From: Dehalococcoidales bacterium
GTDB taxonomy: Bacteria; Chloroflexota; Dehalococcoidia; Dehalococcoidales; GCA-2688105
Direction: 5' to 3'
Length of the DNA stretch: 42,465 nt
NCBI GenBank assembly: GCA_002688105.1
Contig: NZBQ01000011.1
Location: forward strand, 2,754-45,218
The notes under the pieces are model-generated. The model worked only from the letters and a program-made list of their open reading frames with translations, was not told the DNA's origin and ran no database searches. This document shows, piece by piece, positions 7,531 through 17,500 of this stretch. Each line of letters begins with the position of its first letter. Position 1 is the stretch's first letter. The position numbers and the translations under genes are program-made.

Positions 7531-8958
7531 CTACCAGCGTAAGTCTAGTTTCCTGGCGGCGGTGGCCTCGTCCAGCCGCCTGATGGGTGTGTTGTGTGGG
7601 GCGGTGTGCAAGATTTCAGGATTTTCCTCCGCCTCTTTAGCTATTTTTTTCATAGCGTCAATGAAAGCATCCAGTGTCTCTTTACTCTCCGTCTCAGTAG
7701 GCTCTATCATGATAGCTTCCTCAACTACCAGCGGGAAATAGATGGTAGGAGGGTGGAAGCCATAATCAAGCAGACGCTTGGCGATGTCTAATGTCCTGAT
7801 CCCTTTGGCCTTTTGTCGCTTCCCAGAAAATACTACCTCGTGCAGGCAGGTGCGGTCATAGGGCAGGTAATAATATGCTTTCAGTTTCTCCTTAAGGTAG
7901 TTAGCATTTATGACCGCGTTCTCACTGACCTCCTTCAGTCCTTCCGCGCCTAAAGAGCGTATATAAGCATAAGCCTTAATCATCACCCCAAAGTTCCCGT
8001 AAGCTGCACCCAGACTGCCGATAGTCTTGGTTGATGAGGTAAATATGTACTTTCCCCTGTTCTTCGTCACTGATGGAGAGGGTAAAAAGTCGGTCAGAAT
8101 TGGTTTGACGCAGACGGGACCTGACCCCGGCCCACCGCCTCCGTGTGGAGTACTGAAGGTTTTATGAAGGTTCAACTGGACACAATCAAAGCCCAGGTCA
8201 CCAAATTTCACTCTTCCCAGCAGAGAATTCAGGTTAGCTCCGTCACCAAACAGGAGGCCTCCCCTTTCATGTACAAGCTGGCTTATCTCAGCTATTTGTG
8301 GGTCAAAGAGAGCCAAAGTAGTGGGTATGGTCAGTGCCAGAGCGGCTACCTCCTCGTTCATCATAGATTTCAGGCTCTTGATATCTAAGTTGCCTTTGTC
8401 GTTTGAGGGTATGGTGACGGCCTTAAACCCACACATAGCGGAAGTGGCCGGGTTTGTGCCATGAGCTGAGTCTGGTAACAGTATCTTCTGCCTGATCTTA
8501 TCCCCCCTGGACTGGTGATATGCTTTCACCATCAATATGTTGGCAAGTTCTCCCTGGGAGCCGGCCATGGGTGCCAGGCTGGTCGCGGCCATACCGGTAA
8601 TCTCAGTTAAAAGTTCCTGCAACTCGGACATAAGCCGTAGTGCTCCCTGGACAGAGTCTATCGGCTGGTAGGGATGGACTGAGGTAAAGCCGGGGAGTTT
8701 AGCCACCTCCTCATGCCATTTTGGATTGTATTTCATGGTGCAGCTTCCCAGGGGGTAAAATCCCGTGTCTACGCCATAGTTGAACTTGCTGAGAGAGGTG
8801 AAATACCTGACGAGTTCACCTTCGCTTACCTCAGGTAACCCAAGCTCTTGGCGGAGAAGCTCTTTGGGCGGTAGCTTTGACGGAGGTACCTCCAGAGGTG
8901 GAAGACTGCAACCAATCTTGTCCGGTTGGCTAATGCTGGGAAGTGACTTATGCTCCAT
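7531..8958 (-). CDS. gcvPB: Glycine dehydrogenase (decarboxylating) subunit 2
   Basis: Beta half of the split P-protein of the glycine cleavage system. With GcvPA it decarboxylates glycine and loads aminomethyl onto GcvH. The 475-residue sequence has SLAPMAGSQGELANI, HGTNPATSAMCGF and the PLP lysine in LNLHKTFSTPHGGGGPGSG (Lys266). The C-terminus TPIRRLDEATAARKLDLRW is typical of this subunit. Its start overlaps the end of gcvPA by 11 bp, which implies translational coupling. Confidence 0.97.
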   Translation of the reverse strand: MEHKSLPSISQPDKIGCSLPPLEVPPSKLPPKELLRQELGLPEVSEGELVRYFTSLSKFNYGVDTGFYPLGSCTMKYNPKWHEEVAKLPGFTSVHPYQPIDSVQGALRLMSELQELLTEITGMAATSLAPMAGSQGELANILMVKAYHQSRGDKIRQKILLPDSAHGTNPATSAMCGFKAVTIPSNDKGNLDIKSLKSMMNEEVAALALTIPTTLALFDPQIAEISQLVHERGGLLFGDGANLNSLLGRVKFGDLGFDCVQLNLHKTFSTPHGGGGPGSGPVCVKPILTDFLPSPSVTKNRGKYIFTSSTKTIGSLGAAYGNFGVMIKAYAYIRSLGAEGLKEVSENAVINANYLKEKLKAYYYLPYDRTCLHEVVFSGKRQKAKGIRTLDIAKRLLDYGFHPPTIYFPLVVEEAIMIEPTETESKETLDAFIDAMKKIAKEAEENPEILHTAPHNTPIRRLDEATAARKLDLRW

Positions 8959-10264
8959 TTGCCAGTCCCTCCAGAATTTTTACTAACCTGTCTATCTCCT
9001 GTTTGGTGTTTACCTCGGTGATGCAGAACAGCATCCCATTGTCTATTAGGTGGCTCACCTCTAAGCCACCGATTATATTTTCGTTAAAAAGCGCTTGGTT
9101 AATCTGGCTGGGTGCCACCGGGCAGCGCACCACAAATTCTTTGAAGAAGGGCTGCTGAAAAGTGAGGGAATATCCCTTGAGTTTACCTATGACATCGGCG
9201 GCATAGTGGGCCTGGTGATAGCATAACTCAGCTACACGGCGGAGTCCGTTTTTCCCCAGGGTCGTTAGATAAACCGTTACCGCTAGTGTCACCAGAGCTT
9301 CATTGGTGCAGATATTGGAGGTAGCCTGTTCCCTCCTGATATGTTGTTCGCGGGTCGATAGAGTCAGGACATAGCCGGTTTGACCATCGACATCCACGGC
9401 CTTACCCACAATTCTACCCGGCATTTGACGCAGGTATTCCTTCCGGCAGGTAAAGATACCTAAACCCGGTCCCCCAAAGCTTATCGGGTTACCCAGTGAC
9501 TGTCCCTCAGCGACAACAATATCAGCTCCGTAATCTCCGGGTGGCTTAAATATTCCCAGAGAAATAGGGTCAACTATGACGATGAGCAGTGTCCCCACCT
9601 CGTGAGCCTTCTGGACATATGACTTTATAGCCTCGAAATAGCCAAAGAAATTGGGCTGTTGGACTATTAGACAAGCATAGTCTGGAGGCAGATTGACTGA
9701 ATCTGGCTCGACCTTATCCAGGGGGATATCGTGTCCCCTGGCATAAGTATCAATTACCTGGTAATACCTCGGGTTTACCGTGGACAGCACGGCGACCTTG
9801 TCTCTTCTTGTGATTCGGCATGCCATTAAGGCTGCCTCGGCTGCCGCTGTACTCCCATCATACATCCCGGCGTTGCTCACTTCCATTCTGGTAAGTTGGC
9901 AGATGAGCGACTGATAATCATAGATGGTTTGCAGCGTCCCTTGGCTGGCCTCAGCCTGATATGGGGTGTAAGCCGTATAGAACTCGCTTCGACCGGTGAT
10001 GTGCCCAATCACGCTGGGGATGAAGTGCCGGTAGAAGCCGGCTCCTAGAAAACAGGAGTAATCATCCAAATTCGCATTGAGGTTTGATAGCTGACGAAGT
10101 TCCTCTTTAAGTTCTAGCTCGGAGAGAGGCGGCGGTAGTTTGAATTGGGCATTGCGGAATTCTTTCGGTACATCCTTGAATAGCTCATCCGATGAGCTGA
10201 CCCCAATCTCTGACAACATAGTGCTGCGGTCAGCATCGGTATTCGGTAAATAGGGTGATGGCAT
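8948..10264 (-). CDS. gcvPA: Glycine dehydrogenase (decarboxylating) subunit 1
   Basis: Alpha half of the split P-protein. The 438 residues show FLGAGFYRHFIPSVI, YTAYTPYQAEASQGTLQTIY, MYDGSTAAAEA and GLGIFTCR, all typical of GcvPA. It needs GcvPB for the PLP active site. It follows gcvH by 20 bp in the riboswitch-controlled operon. The order gcvH-gcvPA-gcvPB-lipB is notable for lacking gcvT (aminomethyltransferase) and a dihydrolipoamide dehydrogenase. Confidence 0.97.
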   Translation of the reverse strand: MPSPYLPNTDADRSTMLSEIGVSSSDELFKDVPKEFRNAQFKLPPPLSELELKEELRQLSNLNANLDDYSCFLGAGFYRHFIPSVIGHITGRSEFYTAYTPYQAEASQGTLQTIYDYQSLICQLTRMEVSNAGMYDGSTAAAEAALMACRITRRDKVAVLSTVNPRYYQVIDTYARGHDIPLDKVEPDSVNLPPDYACLIVQQPNFFGYFEAIKSYVQKAHEVGTLLIVIVDPISLGIFKPPGDYGADIVVAEGQSLGNPISFGGPGLGIFTCRKEYLRQMPGRIVGKAVDVDGQTGYVLTLSTREQHIRREQATSNICTNEALVTLAVTVYLTTLGKNGLRRVAELCYHQAHYAADVIGKLKGYSLTFQQPFFKEFVVRCPVAPSQINQALFNENIIGGLEVSHLIDNGMLFCITEVNTKQEIDRLVKILEGLANGA

Positions 10265-10284
10265 TTATATCGGTTCCCTTCCGC

Positions 10285-10686
10285 TTATTTTGAACCTTCT
10301 TGAGATAATTTAGCTTCAAATTTATTATATTCGTCGCTGTTCATCAATGCTTCAGGTTCTGAAGGCTGGCTCAATTCTAACCTGACCAGCCAGCCGTCTC
10401 CGTAGGGGTCTTCATTTACCAGGTTGGGCTCATCAATGGCAGTTTGGTTGACTTCCAATACCTGTCCGCTGACCGGTGCGAAGAGACCCGAAACTGCTTT
10501 CAGAGATTCTATCTCGCCCATCTTTTGGGACTTTTCCACTTGAGTGCCGGAGGTGGGCAAGTCAAGAAAAACTATATCTCCTAATTGAGATTGGGCATAA
10601 TTGGTAATACCTATCTTCCCCTTATCTCCGGACTCAGGACAAATCCATTCATGTTCCGATGTGTACTTGCATTCCTTTGGGTTCAT
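10285..10686 (-). CDS. gcvH: Glycine cleavage system H protein
   Basis: Lipoyl carrier that shuttles the aminomethyl group between P-, T- and L-proteins. 133 residues, with TSEHEWI near the N-terminus and the lipoylation site GEIESLKAVSG (Lys63), followed by PVSGQVLEVN and DPYGDGWLVRLE. It is the first gene of the operon, with its ATG 56 bp after the riboswitch terminator. LipB encoded at the end of the same operon probably modifies it. Confidence 0.97.
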   Translation of the reverse strand: MNPKECKYTSEHEWICPESGDKGKIGITNYAQSQLGDIVFLDLPTSGTQVEKSQKMGEIESLKAVSGLFAPVSGQVLEVNQTAIDEPNLVNEDPYGDGWLVRLELSQPSEPEALMNSDEYNKFEAKLSQEGSK

Positions 10687-10741
10687 TTTATGCTCCTCTT
10701 TTATATAATTGCTTATTGACTATACTTCACCTTCCCCAAAT

Positions 10742-10776
10742 AAAAAGAGGTTAACCTACACTAAGCAGGTTAACCC
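10742..10776 (-). terminator. Intrinsic terminator of the glycine riboswitch
   Basis: Read on the minus strand, GGGTTAACCT (10776-10767) pairs with AGGTTAACCT (10757-10748), followed by CTCTTTTTA. The 5' arm adjoins the end of aptamer 2, so glycine binding could prevent this hairpin and allow read-through into gcvH. This is the usual ON-switch arrangement. Confidence 0.8.
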
Positions 10777-10960
10777 CTGTCCTTTTGCCTGAGAGATTGC
10801 CCGCCACTATGTTTGCGGCCTTACTCCTTCGGCGCCCTCATCTGGGGTCTCTCCAGAGGTTTTGCTTGCGGTAGTCCTTTTGCCTGAGAGTTTCAAGCCA
10901 CAGAGCCTGTACTCTATGTCTCTTTCACCTTCGGCTCCCTGTACAGGGTATCTCCTACCG
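10775..10960 (-). promoter_or_regulatory. Tandem glycine riboswitch (two aptamers)
   Basis: On the minus strand two similar aptamers occur. The first (10960-10869) is closed by GGTAG/CTACC and the second (10859-10775) lies next to the terminator. Both carry the conserved GCCGAAGG core and the 3' CTCTCAGGCAAAAGGAC block. Glycine aptamers control gcv genes in many bacteria, and the position directly before gcvH fits that role. Confidence 0.95.
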
Positions 10961-10982
10961 TAAACCGTCTATCTGCGAGCAA

Positions 10983-11012
10983 ACTATATAGCATATTCTC
11001 TGTAGTTGTCAA
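10983..11012 (-). promoter_or_regulatory. Promoter of the gcv operon
   Basis: Perfect -35 TTGACA on the minus strand (11012-11007), followed by TATATA (10990-10985, spacer 16) or TATAGT (10988-10983, spacer 18). Initiation would fall just before aptamer 1. Confidence 0.75.
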
Positions 11013-11022
11013 GTCATCTCTG

Positions 11023-11181
11023 TTGCAGATTCTGGTCATTTTCAGTTGGCGGGCACTACCTGTGGTGCTGTTGCTATCTGTTATAGGGCTCTGGGGCGCT
11101 GCCGATTACCTTGTCAAGCCCCTGAGTTCAGCTAGCCTAAGCACGGCTGTTACCAGAGTTCTGAGCCGGAGAAAGTCATGA
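11023..11181 (+). pseudogene. Relic of a response-regulator receiver domain
   Basis: The plus-strand frame from about 11023 to the stop at 11179-11181 reads LQILVIFS..., LPVVLL, then GAADYLVKPLSSASLSTAVT and RVLSRRKS. The last part closely matches the end of a CheY-like receiver domain (conserved Lys-Pro, helix 5 and linker). The start looks like a receiver's first strand with the acidic pocket and middle of the domain deleted, leaving about 52 codons. No start codon with a ribosome site or output domain is visible. It lies between the convergent-free 3' end of the Flx operon and the gcv promoter and is most likely a decayed gene fragment. Confidence 0.55.
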
Positions 11182-11245
11182 TGACATGTCGTCTGGGTGG
11201 ACGGCAGGATTGATGACATTAAGCAACGAAAATTACCGGTGGTGA

Positions 11246-12085
11246 TTAATATTCTTGGGGTAACCGGCTTAATTTGGCTAAACTAAATACCGGACCGTCT
11301 CGGCAGACATACTGGCTGCCTATATTGCATCGACCACACATCCCCAGCCCACATTTCATTCTCATCTCCATGGAGAGGAGTGTTCTCTCCGGCGGAAACC
11401 CAAGCTCCTCGACAACGGGCAGGGTGAACTTTATCATCGCTGGCGGTCCACAGACCAGCGCATAGGCCTCCTCAGAACTGGGGGCGACTTCTTTAGTAAC
11501 GGCAGGGACGAACCCCACTTTACCTGCCCATTCCTCATCTCCGGTATCAACGGTGAGGTGTAGATGAATATCGCTTCTCTTCCCCCACTTCTCGAGGTCG
11601 TCCTTATAAAGCAGTAGCCCGGGTCTCCTGGCACCGTAGATGACGGTAATATCCTTGAAGTTGTCCCGGTTCGTCTCATCCAGCGCCAAGTTGGTAAGTG
11701 CTCTCAGAGTAGAGAAGCCAAAACCCCCGCCAATCATAACCATGTTCTTGCCTTTGAGTTCCTCTATGGGGTAGCCGTTACCCAAGGGTCCCCTTACCCC
11801 CACTGTCCTGCCTGCCTCCATGTTATGCAGAGCCGTGGTCACCACTCCTATTTTGCTAACGGTGAACTCAAGACGTCCTGGCTGTGTAGGGGAAGATGCC
11901 ATACCAAAGGGGGCTTCTCCTTTACCCAGGACAGATAGCTCGACAAACTGACCCGGTATATACTTAAAGTCTGCCTCATCCTCTTGATTAACAAAAGAGA
12001 GGGAGAAGGTCTTAATATCCCAATCGTCGGTTTCCACCGTGACCTTGTCTATTCTCATTGGTAAAGGTAAATACGGATTCTTCAC
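11246..12085 (-). CDS. FAD/NAD(P)-binding oxidoreductase subunit, FlxA/AsrB/HydG-like
   Basis: About 279 residues from a GTG at 12085 that overlaps the previous stop by four bases (GTGA). This gives the family-typical start VKNPYLPLPMRIDKV; a start further upstream would lie inside the preceding gene. It has a ferredoxin-reductase-like FAD domain (PGQFVELSVLGKGEAPFGMAS) and an NAD(P)-binding domain (VMIGGGFGFSTLRAL, ALVCGPPAMIKF). It ends in a Cys-rich 2Fe-2S motif (MKCGLGMCGRCNIG...VCRDGPVF). Relatives feed NAD(P)H electrons into Asr sulfite reductase, soluble hydrogenases and the Flx-Hdr complex. As the last gene of an Hdr-containing operon it is best read as the NAD(P)H-reactive subunit of that complex. 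Confidence 0.87.
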   Translation of the reverse strand: MKNPYLPLPMRIDKVTVETDDWDIKTFSLSFVNQEDEADFKYIPGQFVELSVLGKGEAPFGMASSPTQPGRLEFTVSKIGVVTTALHNMEAGRTVGVRGPLGNGYPIEELKGKNMVMIGGGFGFSTLRALTNLALDETNRDNFKDITVIYGARRPGLLLYKDDLEKWGKRSDIHLHLTVDTGDEEWAGKVGFVPAVTKEVAPSSEEAYALVCGPPAMIKFTLPVVEELGFPPERTLLSMEMRMKCGLGMCGRCNIGSQYVCRDGPVFSLAKLSRLPQEY

Positions 12086-13110
12086 TTGACACTCTCTAAC
12101 TGCGCTATGCTGTTCAGTACCTGGCGGATATCTAGGTTGACCGGACATTCGGTGATACAACGACCACAACCCACACAACCAATCTGGTCGCAGGAATCTA
12201 AAAGATAGCTGAATTTGTGCATCATCCTTTGTCTGAATCTCTCCTTACCCGTGGGCCGGGGATTGGCTCCGGACGCCTGTAGAGTAAACAGGGGGAACTG
12301 GCAGGAATCCCAGAGGCGGACTCTCTCTCCGCCTGAACCGATCGTCTCATCAACTATATCAAAGCAGTGACAGGTAGGGCAGAGATAGGTGCAAATCCCA
12401 CAGCCGAGGCACTTCTCAGTCAACTGCTGCCAGACCGGGTCGTCAAAGATGCTGTCCAACTTCTCTTTCAATCCCTCTGTCTTCACCCCCGGACCCATGG
12501 ACGCCTCTGCCGTCTTGATAACTCCGGCAGCCAAATCCAGTTTTTCCTTCCCGGTATCCTCAAACCCTTTCTTATCTAAGAGCTTTGCCCCCTTATCACT
12601 CACTATCTGAACTACATATTCATCACCAATATCTATCAGCAGGAGGTCCGAGCCTTCTGTGGAAAATGGTCCTCCGCCTACTGAGTTGCAAAAGCAGCTA
12701 GCTCTGGGTGTTGTGCAGCCTATGCTCACTAATACTGTGTTAGCTCTCCGGTTTAAGTAGTAAGGGTCCTTGAAATCTCCGCCGAAGACCTTGTCTAAAA
12801 GCGTGAAACTCATGGCATCACAGGGACGGATGCTAAAGATTAGCCGGGGCTTCTCTGGACCTGACGGTACCTCTAATTCACCGGTATCTTTGGTGGAGCT
12901 GTAGCTGAACAATGTTTCCGACTGAGGAAATAGTAGCTGTTTGGGTGGCATTTTGGAGTTCGGGTAATCGAGGAGTGCTTCACTGCTCGAGCTAACCTTC
13001 TCGAAACTGATAAGACCATCCATCTCTACCGGGGCAAACGCCTCGTAGTCCTCGATAAGCTTATCAAGGAAGCTGGCTATATCTGTTTTCTTGATAATCT
13101 TGGCTTTCAT
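12082..13110 (-). CDS. Iron-sulfur subunit, FlxB/AsrA/sulfhydrogenase-beta-like
   Basis: A 342-residue protein. An N-terminal domain contains RPCDAMSFTLLDKVF and SIGCTTPRASCFCNSVGGGP, typical of AsrA and hydrogenase beta subunits. Two C-terminal 4Fe-4S motifs follow (CLGCGICTYLCPTCHCFD and CVGCGRCITECPVNLDIR). It probably relays electrons between the flavoprotein at 11246-12085 and the remaining Fe-S subunits in the cytoplasm. The gene is coupled to the next by a four-base overlap and lies 22 bp after the preceding gene. AsrA-like sulfite reduction is less likely because no siroheme AsrC subunit is present. Confidence 0.87.
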   Translation of the reverse strand: MKAKIIKKTDIASFLDKLIEDYEAFAPVEMDGLISFEKVSSSSEALLDYPNSKMPPKQLLFPQSETLFSYSSTKDTGELEVPSGPEKPRLIFSIRPCDAMSFTLLDKVFGGDFKDPYYLNRRANTVLVSIGCTTPRASCFCNSVGGGPFSTEGSDLLLIDIGDEYVVQIVSDKGAKLLDKKGFEDTGKEKLDLAAGVIKTAEASMGPGVKTEGLKEKLDSIFDDPVWQQLTEKCLGCGICTYLCPTCHCFDIVDETIGSGGERVRLWDSCQFPLFTLQASGANPRPTGKERFRQRMMHKFSYLLDSCDQIGCVGCGRCITECPVNLDIRQVLNSIAQLESVK

Positions 13111-13132
13111 ACTTCATATCCTGCATTCCGGC

Positions 13133-14086
13133 TTACGGGTGCAATATAAACTCCTCAGCGTCATCTGGTTTAAATGTAGATAAAGGAGCTACTTCCTCCA
13201 GGTTCAGCCCGGCTTCGTAGTCAAATCGCTCCTTTACATCCTTGGTCAGTTTTCGGTTTAGCTTCCTGATATCAACCCCCATCGGGCAGGCTCGCTCACA
13301 GGCTCCGCATTCAACACAGCGTCCCGCCAGATGGAAGGCACGCATAATGTGAAAGATAGCAGTGTCACTGGCCTCGGTCGTCTTGCCTATCCACTGCGGC
13401 TTGGAGCAGTCCACAAAGCATTCCTGGCAGTAACACAGGGGGCAAGCATTCCGGCAGGCGTAGCAGCGGATACATTTGGCAAACTCTTTGGAGAAATATT
13501 CCTCTCGCTCCTCGGGTGTGAGAGCTTCAAATTCGGCTACATCCAGGTATGGTTCAGTATCCAGCTCCTTTACCGTATCCCCCACTAAGATGTCGTATAT
13601 CACCGGGTTTCGATGAGTGCAGACCTTACAGGAAGGGTGGAGGAACTCATTCCGGTTCAGAACTTTTTCAAAATTTTTTCCCTTAATGATGAGTCTATCA
13701 TCCTTTTCCTCAACCTCCTGAATCTCATTGCCTTCGAGCGCCGACCTGACCATTCCTCTATCAACCATTCCCTGGCAGGGAACGCCGATTATTACTACCT
13801 GGTCTCGGCTAATCTGGTTTTCTTTGATAAGTTCGACCACAGCCCGCGCATCACAGCCTTTAGCTATGATGGCAATTTTATCTGACCTTTTCACCAGATA
13901 TTTAGCTAAATTGTTTTCGCAAAACGAGTCCCAAATCAACCCATTTACCTCCCCATCTTGTCTTACAAAACAGGGAGTGCTGCACATTGGCGTGGTGCCA
14001 CGTGCGAACCCGATGACCAGGTCAACCTTCTTCTGCTGCAGGAGGTCTCGGGCTACTTCTCGTATCTTATTCGTTAATTCTGGCAT
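13133..14086 (-). CDS. 4Fe-4S electron-transfer protein, FlxC/FrhB-like
   Basis: 317 residues. The N-terminal half (TPMCSTPCFVRQDGEV, AIIAKGCDARAVVELIKE, VIIGVPCQGM) resembles the flavin-binding beta-subunit domain of F420-reducing hydrogenase and formate dehydrogenase. The C-terminal half has two clusters, CIRCYACRNACPLCYCQECF and CVECGACERACPMGVDIRKL. Flx loci encode such a protein between the MvhD-like and FlxB subunits, as here. It sits 11 bp after the MvhD-like gene. Substrate-level function cannot be read from the sequence. Confidence 0.83.
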   Translation of the reverse strand: MPELTNKIREVARDLLQQKKVDLVIGFARGTTPMCSTPCFVRQDGEVNGLIWDSFCENNLAKYLVKRSDKIAIIAKGCDARAVVELIKENQISRDQVVIIGVPCQGMVDRGMVRSALEGNEIQEVEEKDDRLIIKGKNFEKVLNRNEFLHPSCKVCTHRNPVIYDILVGDTVKELDTEPYLDVAEFEALTPEEREEYFSKEFAKCIRCYACRNACPLCYCQECFVDCSKPQWIGKTTEASDTAIFHIMRAFHLAGRCVECGACERACPMGVDIRKLNRKLTKDVKERFDYEAGLNLEEVAPLSTFKPDDAEEFILHP

Positions 14087-14097
14087 CTTAATTCATC

Positions 14098-14532
14098 TCA
14101 AGTTTTGGATTTGACCAGCTTTTTGGCTGGGCCTAGAGCCTTTACCTTTTCGGTAACCTCGGCTATCACTTTAGCGAACTTTACCCCTTCCGAGGCTGAT
14201 ACCCAACTGAACTGAATACGTCCTTCCTCAAGACCGGTATGCTCCAGAAGACTCTTTAGTAAAACGAACTTTCTCCTGGCGCTGTAGTTGCCGGTTAGGT
14301 AATGACACTCGCCGGGGTGGCATCCACTGATGAGTACCCCATCGACACCGTGCTGCAAGCTGGCTAGAATAAAGAATGGATTTATTCTCCCTGAGCAGGG
14401 AACTCGAATAACCCTGACAGTAGGTGGATACTGTATCCGGCTGGTGCCGGCCAGGTCAGCACCGGCATAGCTGCACCAGTTGCACAGAAAAGCGACTATC
14501 TTTGGTTTCCAGTCCTTAGATTCTACTATCAT
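14098..14532 (-). CDS. MvhD/FlxD/BamF-like 2Fe-2S electron-transfer protein
   Basis: 144 residues, matching the methyl-viologen-reducing hydrogenase delta-subunit family: IVAFLCNWCSYAGADLAG at the N-terminus, VPCSGRINPFF in the middle, and GCHPGECHYLTGN. These cysteines bind the 2Fe-2S centre that links an electron input module to HdrA. Some relatives (including BamF proteins) use selenocysteine, but here the cluster ligands are Cys and no in-frame UGA is present. It lies 7 bp after the HdrA gene, consistent with a physical complex. Confidence 0.92.
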   Translation of the reverse strand: MIVESKDWKPKIVAFLCNWCSYAGADLAGTSRIQYPPTVRVIRVPCSGRINPFFILASLQHGVDGVLISGCHPGECHYLTGNYSARRKFVLLKSLLEHTGLEEGRIQFSWVSASEGVKFAKVIAEVTEKVKALGPAKKLVKSKT

Positions 14533-14539
14533 TCACACC

Positions 14540-17500
14540 TTAAAGAGCTTGAATTAAAGTCAAGGTCTGCTGGTCACTGACTCCCCCTATATCCAGAGCA
14601 CTGCTTCGACAGGATGAAGCGCAGACCCCACATCCCTTACACAGGGCTTCATTGACCACTGCCACCTTCTCCTTGGCCTCTACCTCTATAGCGCTAAAAG
14701 GACAAACCTCCTGGCAGACTCCACAACCGGTGCACTTCCACTTATCGGTGACACAGATGGCACCACTGGCTTTCATCGTCTTTTGAGCCAGTATCGTAAT
14801 GGCTCGAGAAGCTGCTGCCTGGGCTTGGGTAATGCTTTCATCAATAAACTTGGGGCTGTGGGCTAGGCCGCACATGAAGATGCCATCGGTAGCAAAGTCC
14901 ACCGGACGAAGCTTCATATGGGCTTCCATGAAGAAGTTATCCTCATTCAAGGGCACTTTGAGAAGCTGGGATAATTCCTTATTATCGGTCGATGGAACGG
15001 AGGCTGTGCTCAGGGATACTATATCGGCATCTACCATAAGGCGCTGACCTAAGGTAGGGTCGGTTACAGTAACCCTCAGGATAGATTGGTCATTTTCCGT
15101 CACTACCTCTACCTCAGGCTTATCGTCTACATCATAACGAATAAACTTTACTTCTTTATCGGCGGCTTCTCGGTAGTAATCCTCCCGAAAGGCGTAAGTC
15201 CTCATATCTCGATAAAGAAGGTAGATTTCCATCTCCGGGTTTATCTCTTTTAGCTTGAGGGCATTCTTTATTGCCAGACTGCAGCATACTCGACTGCAAT
15301 AGGGTCGTTCGCTATCTCTCGAGCCGACGCATTGAATCATCACCAGGCTGTGGCAATCTTTAAACTTCTCGCTGTTCTTGGCTAACTCCTCTTCCAGTTC
15401 CAGTGAGGTTAATACCCTGGGGTCTTGTCCGTAGAGATACTCGGCAGGTTTAAATTCCTCAGCTCCAGTGGCAACAATGGTTACCCCGTGGGCTATCTCT
15501 TTAACTTTCCGTTCGGCTCCCTCCGCTATCTTGGTGGTAAAGTTGCCCACATAACCGGAGAAGTCAACGATGTTGGCTTCGGTATGTACCTCGATTAAAG
15601 GATTTTTATGAACCTTCTGGATAAGTTTCTGAAGGTAGGTTTGGACATCTCGTCCTTCAATAGTATTTTGAATTCTTCTGGCTATCCCACCCAGTTCTTT
15701 ATCTTTCTCAACCAGGTAAACCTTGAATCCTTGATTTGCCATGGTTAAAGCGCTTACCATGCCGGCGATGCCACTCCCAATAACCAGGCCGGCATAGGTT
15801 ATGTCATAGGGTAATTGGTACAGGGGCTTGAGGAGACTGGCCTTAGCCACTGCCATTCTCACCAGGTCTTGTGCCTTTCGGGTGGCTATCTCTCCGTCTC
15901 TCGTATGCACCCAGGAACACTGCTCACGAATATTAGCCATCTCGAATAAGTAAGGATTAATTCCGGCCGACCTGAGAGCATCCTGAAATAGCGGTTCATG
16001 TGTCCTCGGGGTGCAGGCAGAAACCACTACCCGGTTAAGCCCTTTCTCCCTGATGGTCTCGGCCATGTGGGTAACTGAGTCGATGGAACAGCTAAATAAG
16101 TTTTCCTCAGTATGAACAACCCCATCCAGTCTTTTGGCATACTCAACTACCTTTGGTATATCTACTACCCTGGCGATATTAGTGCCACAGTGGCAGATAA
16201 AGACGCCTACTCTCGGCGGTTCTCTGGTGACATTCCGCTCCGATGGGTACTCCTTCTCTTCAATTAATGTTCCTCGCTGGTCCGAAAGAAGTTGTGAGGC
16301 AAGCGATGCTGCCCCGCTGGCCATAGTAACTGAGTCAGGGATATCCATAGGGGCGTGAAATACACCACAAGCATAGATTCCGGAACGGGAGGTCTCAGTA
16401 GGGGAGAAACCAGGACTCTCACAGAATCCGTACTGATTAGTTCCAACGGACAGTTTATTTGCCAGCTGCCGGTGGCCGTCAGTTGAGGTCAGACCTATGG
16501 AGAGTACAACCAGGTCAAATTCTTCATCCTTCACCTCAGTCCCATTAACACGATACCTGAGCACCACATTTTTTGTCTCCGGTGTCTCTTTTAAAATTGA
16601 TACCTTGCTCCATATAAACCGGACTCCGGGGGTATTTTGTGCTCTCTCGTAGTATCGCTCGAATCCCTTACCGTAGGCACGGATGTCATTGTGGAGTATA
16701 ACCGCTTCAAGTTCGGAGTTATGTTCCTTGGACAATATCACCTGTTTTATGGCATACATACAGCACACCGCGGAGCAGTAGGTATTATCGCAGGTGGTGT
16801 CCCGGGAACCAACGCACTGAATCCAGGCTATCTTCTTGGGATGTTTTCTGTCTGAAGGACGCAATAACTCTCCGCGATAAGGTCCGGAAGCACTCAATAT
16901 ACGCTCGAACTCAAGGCTGGTAACTACATTGCTCAACTTGGGGTAACCATATTGGCTCTGTAGCTGTGGCTCGAAGGCTTCATAGCCCGGGGCTAAGATT
17001 ACGCTGCCAACCTCGACTTCCATTTTCCTCTCTTGCTGGTGGAAGTCTATCGCCTTATTTTTACAAACTAGTACGCAAATCTGGCACGCTTTTCTCTTGG
17101 TGAAGAGGCATTGGGCGGGGTCAACTACCGAGGCGGCTGGTACCGCCTGTGGCAGATGAATGTGAATACATTTGAGAGTGGCTAGCTTCTCATTATAGAC
17201 ATCAAGGATATTTACCGGACAATATTCAGCGCAGGTTCCGCAAGCGGTACATTTATCCACATCAACGTATCGAGGTTCCTGGAGTAGGGTTACCCTGAAA
17301 TTCCCTGCCTCACCATCAATACTATCAATTTGAGCACCGGTTATGATGGATATGTTCGGATTGGTAGCACATTCAATAAATTTGGGAGATAAGATGCACA
17401 TGGAGCAGTCATTAGTGGGAAAGGTTTTATCCAGCTGAGACATCTTGCCGCCAATGGCTGGTCCCTTGTCCACCAGATAGACCTTGAAGCCAGAATTGGC

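Noticed and set aside
12082-14086. Anaerobic sulfite reductase (asrABC)
   Set aside because: The A- and B-like subunits are present, but no siroheme-binding AsrC is encoded; the Hdr and MvhD neighbours favour an Flx-type assignment.
14098-14532. Selenocysteine in the MvhD/BamF-like protein
   Set aside because: All expected cluster positions are Cys codons and the frame has no internal UGA.
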